Shown in pieces: positions 7,490 to 13,366 of a stretch of 15,780 bases of DNA. A program made the position numbers and the translations under genes. This stretch comes from Cyanobacteria bacterium UBA3803 (GTDB lineage: Bacteria > Cyanobacteriota > Vampirovibrionia > Gastranaerophilales > Gastranaerophilaceae). Below the pieces are notes generated by a model that saw only the letters and a program-made list of their open reading frames with translations, was not told where the DNA came from and did no database searches. The DNA is taken from positions 1 through 15,780 of the forward strand of contig DFEL01000120.1 of NCBI GenBank assembly GCA_002369055.1, given 5' to 3'. Numbering within the stretch: the stretch's first letter is position 1; every line of letters begins with the position of its first letter.

Positions 7490-7780
7490 ATGGATGGCAT
7501 TAACAAAACAATTTATGATATTGTAAATAAATCAGACTCTGCAAGAATAGTTATTTTTACAGAATATTTGAAAATAGAAGGTTTTGTTTATAAATGTAAT
7601 GGCAAATGTAAGCAAGTTGCGGATAATATTCTGACTTTAAATGATGCTATTGTGTGCCGTTTGGAAGATTATTGCAGTTGTGATGAAGACGAATGCACTT
7701 GTAATGATTTTGTTTGTTTTAAATATAGTTGGCTTAACATTATGCATTCTCAAATAGTTGCGTTTAGCATAATAAAATAA
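7490..7780 (+). CDS. Small cysteine-rich protein of unknown function
   Basis: Not recognised. The 96-aa product has no signal peptide or membrane helix. Cysteines come as CNGKC (36-40), C57 and a cluster CSCDEDECTC plus C76 (64-76), suitable for binding a metal such as zinc, although their acidic spacing is unusual. Around them are beta-strand-like segments (SARIVIFTEYLKIEGFVYKC, ILTLNDAIVCRLEDY, LNIMHSQIVAFSIIK) whose order recalls small Sm/SH3-like barrels. That fold guess is weak. The strong AAGGAG at 7475-7480 and translated-looking composition support a real gene. It is flanked by AT-rich non-coding DNA on both sides and is likely a single-gene unit, regulated by the hairpin over its ribosome binding site. 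Confidence 0.7.
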   Translation: MDGINKTIYDIVNKSDSARIVIFTEYLKIEGFVYKCNGKCKQVADNILTLNDAIVCRLEDYCSCDEDECTCNDFVCFKYSWLNIMHSQIVAFSIIK

Positions 7781-7838
7781 GTATATTTTGTACAATTTAT
7801 ATATTTTTAAATGTAACAGTTTTTTGATTTCTGAAATT

Positions 7839-7867
7839 ATGACAAATTTAAATTTTTATAATATAAT
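7839..7867 (+). promoter_or_regulatory. Strong sigma70-type promoter of the GGDEF-EAL gene
   Basis: ATGACA (7839-7844), a 17-bp spacer and a perfect TATAAT (7862-7867). Transcription would begin near 7874, leaving a leader of about 22 nt that contains the ribosome binding site AGAAGG (7885-7890) ahead of the ATG at 7896. Confidence 0.7.
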
Positions 7868-7895
7868 GTTAGTGTTATATATATAGAAGGTTGAC

Positions 7896-10217
7896 ATGTC
7901 AGAAAATCAAGAAAATACTGTTAAAAAAGACAGATATATAAATATTTTAATTGCATCAATATTTATGCTCGTTGTTGTCGGGTTGTTGATGTTGTTTTTT
8001 ATGATGAAAAATCAAATAAAATCATCTGAAAAAATCGTAAGCGAAGTTTCTCAACAGCTTGCGTTTAATGTTTATAACCGAATAGAAGGTGATTTACAAG
8101 TTTTAGAAATGATATCAAGCTCAATAGGGGATAATATTTCTAAATTCAGACCTTCTGAATTATCTTCATACTTAAAAAGCGGTGCAAGACAAGCTGCTTT
8201 TAATTCGTTTTCGTTTGTAACGCTTGATGGTACTTCTTATACTTATGAAAGGTATAATAAGCGTCAGATTAAAACAAATGTTTCAAAATTACCTTGCTTT
8301 AATGAAGCCAAATCAGGTCAAACTTGCTTTAACAGAACTCCTATTTCAGTTGAAAATGGTGTTGAAACATTCAGAGATGTTTATTCAGTACCTATTCTTT
8401 CAGCAGGAAAAGTTAAGGCTATTTTGTCTGCAAGAGCAAGAGCAGATATTTTTAAAACAATGTTAGAGGTGAATACATTTAATAATACCGCTTTTGCACA
8501 TATTATAAAGAGTAATGGAGATTACATTTTAAGAGCTGAAAGTGATTCTGTTGAGGCTTTTCAAAATTTCTTTGACCAACCTGAATTATTTTTAAGTGTA
8601 AGAAAGTCCAATTTATATAATAAGTTTTTAGAAAAAAAAGCCGGTGTATTTTGGGTATTGTTGAATAAGCAAATTTGGCTTGCTGCATATTCACCAGTTG
8701 CGTTTAACGATTGGATGATTGTGTTGTATGTGCCGGCTAAAGTTTTAGCTTTAAGCGTATTTGAAGCAATCTTTTTTACAATTGGTGTAATGTTGGCTAT
8801 CAGTTGCTTATTATTCTTAATCTTGAAGCGTGTTGAAGCCTTGCAAAGAGATGCTTATGAAAAAATGATAAAAATTGCATTTCAAGATGATGTTACAGGC
8901 GGTTACAACAAACCTAAGTTTATTATTGAAGCACAAAAGATTCTTAAGAATATTTCAATATCGGATAAGTACTGTTTAGTTTTAATGGATATTGCTAAAT
9001 TTAAGGTTATTAACGAAATATACGGTTTTGATGTTGCAAATATTATATTGAAAGATGTATATAACATAATTAAAGAAAATTTGCCAAAAGATGCATTATT
9101 GGCTCGTTCTTATGCGGCTACATATATTTTTATTATGAAATACGATAAGGATGAAGATATTAACGACGTAATAGACAAAATTCATAAAGACATTGCTGTT
9201 TATAATAATGAAAAAATGGGACAATTAAAAGATACACCAAACAAAGTTGTTGCTAAGCTTGTACCATTGTTTGGTGTATATTTAATTAATGATGTTACAG
9301 TTCCTATTTATACAATGTGTGATAGAGTAGGTTTAGCAAAGCGTACAATTGCTGAAGATGTTAATAAATATATTTCTTACTATGATGATAGCTTGAGAAA
9401 ACAATTGTTAAGTGAAAAAAATATTGAAGATGAAATGCACAGTGCACTGCTAAATAATCAATTTGTGATGTATTTACAACCAAAATATGACATGAAAACA
9501 TTAAAAATAGCAGGTTCAGAAGCACTTGTTAGATGGATTCATCCAACAAAAGGTTTTATTCCTCCGGGAGATTTTATTCCGTTGTTTGAAAAAAATGGTT
9601 TTGTTCTTAATGTAGACCGATATATGTGGGATTTGGCTTGTAAAACGATTAGAAGTTGGATTGACAGAGGTTTTGACCCTGTACCTATTTCTGTAAATGT
9701 TTCAAGGCTTCATTTAAGTAATGAGTTTTTTGTTGAAAACTTGAAGGATTTAATAGAAAAATATAAAATACCTACATCGTTGCTTGAATTGGAATTAACT
9801 GAAACCGCAAGTTTTGAAGATTTTGATAAATTTAAAGATATTGTTGATGAGTTAAAAAAACAAGGTTTCAGTATTGCGATGGATGACTTTGGTTCAGGTT
9901 ATTCGTCATTGAATATGCTAAGACAAATTTCATGTGATATTTTGAAATTAGACAGAGGCTTCATTAATGATACAACAACTGATGACAGAGGTAAAATTGT
10001 CGTTCAACACGTATTATCAATGGCTAAAAATCTTTCATTGAAGACCGTTGCTGAAGGTATTGAAACAGTTGAACAAGCACAATTTTTGACCGATAGTGAT
10101 TGTGATATTGCTCAAGGTTTCTTGTATGCAAGACCGATGCCATTGGAAGATTTTGAAAAGTTAGCGTTTATAGAAGCTCGTCAATTAAATATTGATGGAT
10201 TAACTCCTAAACAATAA
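7896..10217 (+). CDS. Membrane sensor with degenerate GGDEF and intact EAL (c-di-GMP phosphodiesterase)
   Basis: A 773-aa inner-membrane protein. TM1 spans about 15-37 and TM2 about 284-310. The 250 residues between face the periplasm and resemble a Cache-type sensor, without an assignable ligand. The GGDEF domain (about 325-495) starts with DDVTGGYNKPKF and MDIAKFKVINE, but the active-site GGDEF is replaced by YAATY (406-410), so cyclase activity is unlikely; it may still bind nucleotide as a regulator. The EAL domain (about 510-760) keeps E542 of EAL, N601, E633, the DD pair 663-664, K684, E720 and Q740, so it should hydrolyse c-di-GMP. Low c-di-GMP usually favours motility over attachment; the actual output here is unknown. 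It has its own promoter and terminator, hence is monocistronic. Confidence 0.93.
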   Translation: MSENQENTVKKDRYINILIASIFMLVVVGLLMLFFMMKNQIKSSEKIVSEVSQQLAFNVYNRIEGDLQVLEMISSSIGDNISKFRPSELSSYLKSGARQAAFNSFSFVTLDGTSYTYERYNKRQIKTNVSKLPCFNEAKSGQTCFNRTPISVENGVETFRDVYSVPILSAGKVKAILSARARADIFKTMLEVNTFNNTAFAHIIKSNGDYILRAESDSVEAFQNFFDQPELFLSVRKSNLYNKFLEKKAGVFWVLLNKQIWLAAYSPVAFNDWMIVLYVPAKVLALSVFEAIFFTIGVMLAISCLLFLILKRVEALQRDAYEKMIKIAFQDDVTGGYNKPKFIIEAQKILKNISISDKYCLVLMDIAKFKVINEIYGFDVANIILKDVYNIIKENLPKDALLARSYAATYIFIMKYDKDEDINDVIDKIHKDIAVYNNEKMGQLKDTPNKVVAKLVPLFGVYLINDVTVPIYTMCDRVGLAKRTIAEDVNKYISYYDDSLRKQLLSEKNIEDEMHSALLNNQFVMYLQPKYDMKTLKIAGSEALVRWIHPTKGFIPPGDFIPLFEKNGFVLNVDRYMWDLACKTIRSWIDRGFDPVPISVNVSRLHLSNEFFVENLKDLIEKYKIPTSLLELELTETASFEDFDKFKDIVDELKKQGFSIAMDDFGSGYSSLNMLRQISCDILKLDRGFINDTTTDDRGKIVVQHVLSMAKNLSLKTVAEGIETVEQAQFLTDSDCDIAQGFLYARPMPLEDFEKLAFIEARQLNIDGLTPKQ

Positions 10218-10245
10218 TAATTGGTTGTTAATAAATGTGTTAATG

Positions 10246-10272
10246 CAAACGGACACAATGTTGTCGAGTTTG
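10246..10272 (+). other. Imperfect hairpin downstream of the EAL gene
   Basis: CAAAC (10246-10250) pairs with GTTTG (10268-10272), and GACA pairs with TGTC inside, separated by a small internal loop. No U-tract follows, so it is not a terminator itself. It may protect the 3' end of the transcript or be incidental. Confidence 0.25.
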
Positions 10273-10280
10273 TGCAAATA

Positions 10281-10314
10281 AAAAATGTCGATTGAATTTT
10301 CAATCGACATTTTT
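10281..10314. terminator. Bidirectional intrinsic terminator
   Basis: A perfect 16-bp inverted repeat: AAAAATGTCGATTGAA at 10281-10296, its complement at 10299-10314, and TT between. A-run and T-run on the two sides give a U-tract in either direction. It sits between the convergent EAL gene (ends 10217) and rubrerythrin gene (ends 10336) and should stop both transcripts. Confidence 0.92.
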
Positions 10315-10335
10315 ATTACAAAATAGATGATTTAA

Positions 10336-10878
10336 TTATGAAAAATATCTTTTCAATATACCATCAAAACCTTTGCCATGACGAGCTTCATCTTTAGCCA
10401 TTTCGTGAACAGTGTCATGAATTGCATCTAAGCCTAATTCTTTAGCTTTTTTAGCTAATGCCATTTTTCCATCGCAAGCACCAAATTCTGCTTCTGCTCT
10501 CATTTCAACATTTTTCTTGGTTGAATCAGTTAGAACTTCTCCTAATAATTCAGCAAATTTTGCAGCGTGTTCTGCTTCTTCAAAAGCATATCTTTTGTAA
10601 GCGTCTGCAATTTCAGGATAGCCTTCTCTTTCTGCTTGTCTTGACATTGCCAAATACATACCAACTTCGCAGCATTCACCTGTAAAATTATCTCTTAAAC
10701 CTTTTAAAATTTCTTCATCAACACCTTTTGCAACTCCAACTACGTGTTCTGTTGCATAAGCTTTGTTGTTCTCATCAACTTGTTTAAATTTGTCACTAGA
10801 AGCACTGCAAATAGGACATTTTTCAGGGGCTTGATTACCTTCGTGTGTGTAACCGCATACTGTACATACAAATTTCAT
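10336..10878 (-). CDS. Reverse rubrerythrin (N-terminal rubredoxin + diiron ferritin-like)
   Basis: A peroxide- and oxygen-scavenging protein of anaerobes that reduces H2O2 to water with electrons passed through its rubredoxin site. The 180-aa sequence starts with a rubredoxin-like Fe(Cys)4 site (C5, C8, C21, C24; CTVC and CPIC). A ferritin-like four-helix domain follows from about 45, with diiron ligand motifs GECCEVG (E68), FEEAEHA (E101/H104) and EMAKDEARHG (E164/H167), plus acidic helix residues near 125-131. Rubredoxin before the diiron domain is the 'reverse' order known from clostridial revRbr. The ribosome binding site AAAGGAA (10885-10891) fits the ATG. It has its own promoter and ends at a shared terminator. 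It lies downstream of the C_GCAxxG_C_C gene on the same strand, another redox-type protein. Confidence 0.94.
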   Translation of the reverse strand: MKFVCTVCGYTHEGNQAPEKCPICSASSDKFKQVDENNKAYATEHVVGVAKGVDEEILKGLRDNFTGECCEVGMYLAMSRQAEREGYPEIADAYKRYAFEEAEHAAKFAELLGEVLTDSTKKNVEMRAEAEFGACDGKMALAKKAKELGLDAIHDTVHEMAKDEARHGKGFDGILKRYFS

Positions 10879-10910
10879 TGTAAATTCCTTTCTTTTTATG
10901 ATACCTTTTT

Positions 10911-10938
10911 ATTATATCAAATCAAAAAGTCTTGTAAA
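10911..10938 (-). promoter_or_regulatory. Promoter of the reverse rubrerythrin gene
   Basis: On the minus strand, TTTACA (10933-10938), a 16-bp spacer and a perfect TATAAT (10911-10916) lie 33 bp before the ATG. It begins just after the upstream C_GCAxxG_C_C stop codon, so the two genes can be expressed separately. I see no clear PerR-type palindrome over it. Confidence 0.6.
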
Positions 10939-10946
10939 TATAAAAA

Positions 10947-11411
10947 TTATTTTACTTCGACACTTTTTTGTTCGAGTAAGTATTGTTCAAATATTTCAAC
11001 GGAATCGCCTACAAGTTCTATGCAAGGACGTTTTTTATAGTAAGTTTCATTTCTTTCGCTGGGTGTAGGCGAATTAGATGTTTCAACTCCTTGTAATAAT
11101 TCCCTGCATATTATGCTTCCGTTTTTTTCTTTAAACTTTTTAGCAAGTTCTTGAATTCTTTTATAATGTTCCCCTTTTTCTGTTGCGGAGTCTGATGCTG
11201 TTGCAAATGCAAGACCTGCTGCCATAAACATTCCGCTGACTGTTCCGCAAACTTCTCTCATTCTGCCCATTCCGCCACCAAAGGAGGAAGATATTTTCAT
11301 TGCTGTTTCAAAGTCCAAGCCTAATTCTTCTGCAAAAACTCCTAATACTGATTGTGAGCAATTGTAGCCGGATTTAAATAACTCTTTTGCTTTTTCTGAT
11401 TTTTGTGACAT
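10947..11411 (-). CDS. C_GCAxxG_C_C family protein, putative redox protein
   Basis: A member of the C_GCAxxG_C_C family, thought to be redox-active or metal-binding and common in anaerobes; exact function unknown. In the 154-aa form the family cysteines are C18 (GYNCSQSV), C55 (REVCGTVSG, the GCAxxG-equivalent), C102 (ICREL) and C130 (KRPCIELV), with the glycine-rich FGGGMGR at 44-50. The frame is open further upstream to 11489, but the start at 11411 is chosen because AAGGAA (11418-11423) lies 6 nt before it and the family begins near this point. The extra 26 residues would also run into the divergent carbonic anhydrase leader. It lies upstream of reverse rubrerythrin on the same strand, which suggests shared stress duty. 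Confidence 0.85.
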   Translation of the reverse strand: MSQKSEKAKELFKSGYNCSQSVLGVFAEELGLDFETAMKISSSFGGGMGRMREVCGTVSGMFMAAGLAFATASDSATEKGEHYKRIQELAKKFKEKNGSIICRELLQGVETSNSPTPSERNETYYKKRPCIELVGDSVEIFEQYLLEQKSVEVK

Positions 11412-11502
11412 TTTGTATTCCTTATCTGTAAAACTATCTGAAATTATTTTACCATATAAAATTTTTGCGTTATTGTAATAATTAGACAATGGGAGATGAA
11501 AG

Positions 11503-12087
11503 ATGAGTAAAATTCCAAAAATTGCAGAACAGGAATTAAATAAATTATTAAGTGGAAATAAAAATTTTATACAAGGTAATCCGACGGCAAAAAATATGTG
11601 TTTAAAAACATTGCAAAGTTTAGCGTTATATCAAGAGCCTTACGCTTGTGTTTTAAGTTGTTCTGATTCAAGGGTTGTTCCTGAAATAATTTTTGATTGC
11701 GGTATAGGTGAACTTTTTGTTGTAAGAGTAGCCGGAATTGCTGTCGGACCAAACGTTAAAGAAAGTATAGAGTATGCTGTTAAAAAATTACATGTACCTC
11801 TTTTAATTTTATTAGGACATGATGATTGTGGTGTAATGAAATATGCAAATGAGCAATATCCGAATGTAACAGAGGAATTTAAATCCATATTACAATGTGT
11901 ATATCCGGTGATAGATGGAAAAGGTAAATTTGATTGTAATAATGAATTTGCTAAAAAACATACTATATGGGTTGAAGATTATTTGATAAATAATTCAGAG
12001 ATAATAAGTGATGCCGTAAAAAATGACAAATTATATATTGCAAAATGCCATTTTAACCATAATACAGGTGAAGTTCAATTGATTTAA
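11503..12087 (+). CDS. Beta-class carbonic anhydrase
   Basis: Interconverts CO2 and bicarbonate, supplying carboxylases or balancing pH. The 194-aa sequence has the beta-class motifs: SCSDSRVVPE with zinc ligand C53 and the D55/R57 dyad, and GHDDCGVM with zinc ligands H106 and C109. VVRVAGIAVGPNVKESIEYAV (73-93) matches the usual RVAGN region, with Ile in place of Asn. Length is typical for the short bacterial form. GGGAG (11491-11495) is a good ribosome binding site 7 nt before the ATG. The gene is divergent from the C_GCAxxG_C_C gene and followed after 11 nt by crcB, so these two are probably co-transcribed. Confidence 0.93.
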   Translation: MSKIPKIAEQELNKLLSGNKNFIQGNPTAKNMCLKTLQSLALYQEPYACVLSCSDSRVVPEIIFDCGIGELFVVRVAGIAVGPNVKESIEYAVKKLHVPLLILLGHDDCGVMKYANEQYPNVTEEFKSILQCVYPVIDGKGKFDCNNEFAKKHTIWVEDYLINNSEIISDAVKNDKLYIAKCHFNHNTGEVQLI

Positions 12088-12098
12088 AGAGGTTGTTT

Positions 12099-12479
12099 AT
12101 GAAATTTTTAATTGTATTTATTGGTGGTGGATTGGGTGCAGTATGCAGGTATATGTTATGTTTACTACTGCCCAAAACGACATATTTTCCTGAAAGTACT
12201 TTAATTGCAAATTTCTTAGGTTGTTTTATTGCGACAGTGGTTTTTGTGTATCTTGTATCAAAAAGTGATATTGATTCTGCCTATAAACTATTTTTTATAA
12301 CCGGTTTTTGCGGTGGACTGAGTACATTGAGTGCGTTGTCAATTGAGCTTTTCGAGTTTATACATGCAGGCGAATATTATAGAGCATTTTTGTATAGTGC
12401 TACTACAATTTTTATTTGTGTATTATCAGTTTTGCTGGGTTTGGTACTGACAAAAATTTGTTTGCATGTCGATATATAA
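12099..12479 (+). CDS. crcB: CrcB/Fluc-type fluoride ion channel
   Basis: Small dual-topology membrane protein that lets fluoride leave the cell, protecting enolase and pyrophosphatase. The 126-aa product has four hydrophobic helices and the family landmarks GGGLGAVCRY (9-18), STLIANFLGCF (33-43, conserved N38) and TGFCGGLSTLSALSIE (68-83). The ATG at 12099 is preferred over the in-frame TTG at 12093 because AAGAGG (12087-12092) lies 6 nt before it. In well-studied Fluc channels the third-helix break reads TTFSxF and its two phenylalanines line the pore; here both are leucine (STLSAL). A single gene means a homodimer. No fluoride riboswitch is visible upstream. It ends at the edge of the accessory region. 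Confidence 0.9.
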   Translation: MKFLIVFIGGGLGAVCRYMLCLLLPKTTYFPESTLIANFLGCFIATVVFVYLVSKSDIDSAYKLFFITGFCGGLSTLSALSIELFEFIHAGEYYRAFLYSATTIFICVLSVLLGLVLTKICLHVDI

Positions 12480-12517
12480 ACACTTAGAATTATGATATAC
12501 CTGTACATAGACATGCA
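12463..12517. repeat. 8-bp inverted repeat around the end of crcB
   Basis: TGCATGTC (12463-12470) and its exact complement GACATGCA (12510-12517) are 39 bp apart, and the right copy overlaps a second small hairpin (ACCTGTA/TGCAGGT, 12499-12520). It may be a weak terminator structure or part of a mobile-element end. No T-run follows. Confidence 0.3.
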
Positions 12518-12530
12518 GGTTGATTGTAAA

Positions 12531-12571
12531 GTTTCACTTGAGATGAGAAAGTGTTTCACCTGAGATGAGAA
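12531..12571 (+). repeat. Tandem 22-bp repeat, possible insertion-sequence end
   Basis: GTTTCACTTGAGATGAGAA (12531-12549) recurs with one change as GTTTCACCTGAGATGAGAA (12553-12571), a period of exactly 22 bp. A TG dinucleotide begins the stretch at 12521. Tandem internal repeats near a TG end are characteristic of IS21-family termini, but no transposase (istA/istB) and no second end are in the window. If it is an IS end it is solitary. It marks the transition from housekeeping genes to accessory genes. Confidence 0.5.
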
Positions 12572-12595
12572 TTTATTGGAATTTTAATTTAATTT

Positions 12596-13225
12596 TTATC
12601 TATCTATACACCATAAAACTTTATCCATTTTTCTTGGTGTCCAATTATCTGAATTAAATTTTTTATTTAGCTCTTCAGCCTTGTTCCTCATAATTTCTAT
12701 TAGTAGTACACCTTCATTTAAAGATATGACTTCAGGGTTTATCATTTTTATTAAATTCAGTTCAGGTAAATTACTTATTTCTAAAAGCCTTTTGACAACA
12801 AATTGGTCGACAGTTCCAAAGTATTTTGGAAATAATAATGATAATAAACCTGATGCACCGGCAATACCTAATCCTCTAATTCGTTGAGCATTCCTTAAAC
12901 AGCTTTTTATATTTTCACAATTGTACCTAAAAATAAGTCTATGTATTTCTTCTAATTCAATAATATTATCATCTTGCAAATACTTTTCTAAACTTCTTCT
13001 TGTTGTAATTAGGCGATTAGGTGCAGTATATTTCCATTTGAAATATTTGTCATGCAAGAAATTATAAAAATCCATTACAGATAAATTTTTAATTTTTTCA
13101 GTATCTAAATTATCTAATTCTTTTTCTATTTCTAAATTTTGAGGTTTTACAAGATTTGTATATTGTTGCAGTTGATTATTCCAATCTTCTTCAGTTCCTT
13201 CATTCCATAAAAAATCTACCAACAT
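12596..13225 (-). CDS. Hypothetical protein with helix-hairpin-helix glycosylase-like segment
   Basis: No named family recognised. The ATG at 13225 is chosen over the upstream GTG at 13234 because AGGAG (13234-13238) lies 8 nt before the ATG and overlaps the GTG; the product is 209 aa. Residues 1-110 are helical and charged. Residues 115-148 read IRGLGIAGASGLLSLLFPKYFGTVDQFVVKRL, which looks like the HhH-GPD hairpin of DNA glycosylases (G-x-G, small residues, then an aspartate, D140, where the catalytic Asp sits). A WTPRKMDKVLW tail (195-205) ends the protein. DNA binding is likely, but base excision is only a guess; the usual Fe-S cysteines are lacking. It is divergent from the DUF262 gene across 141 bp, which hints at a functional pair. 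Confidence 0.75.
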   Translation of the reverse strand: MLVDFLWNEGTEEDWNNQLQQYTNLVKPQNLEIEKELDNLDTEKIKNLSVMDFYNFLHDKYFKWKYTAPNRLITTRRSLEKYLQDDNIIELEEIHRLIFRYNCENIKSCLRNAQRIRGLGIAGASGLLSLLFPKYFGTVDQFVVKRLLEISNLPELNLIKMINPEVISLNEGVLLIEIMRNKAEELNKKFNSDNWTPRKMDKVLWCIDR

Positions 13226-13366
13226 CAATGCCACTCCTGTCTTATGTCGTAGATATTATCATAAAATTTTTATCTATTCAATTTATAAAAACTTGCAGTT
13301 TTTTTATGATATTATTTTTTTATTGGTTAACACATTAATTAATATATTTCACAGGGGTGCAAGATA
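13226..13366. promoter_or_regulatory. Divergent intergenic region of the HhH/DUF262 gene pair
   Basis: A 141-bp, very AT-rich stretch that must hold promoters for both accessory genes. It contains AGGAG for the minus gene and AGGGGTG (13353-13359) for the plus gene. Candidate -35/-10 hexamers (TTGCAG 13293, TATTAT 13310, TATATT 13343) do not pair at normal spacing, so no individual promoter is called. Confidence 0.35.

Noticed and set aside
10947..11489. Longer 180-aa form of the C_GCAxxG_C_C protein starting at 11489
   Set aside because: The internal ATG at 11411 has AAGGAA at ideal spacing and matches where the family begins; the extra N-terminus would overlap the divergent carbonic anhydrase leader.
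12093..12098. TTG start for crcB
   Set aside because: The ATG at 12099 is 6 nt after AAGAGG; the TTG directly abuts the ribosome binding site.
13226..13234. GTG start for the HhH-like protein
   Set aside because: It overlaps the AGGAG that serves the ATG at 13225 at 8-nt spacing.
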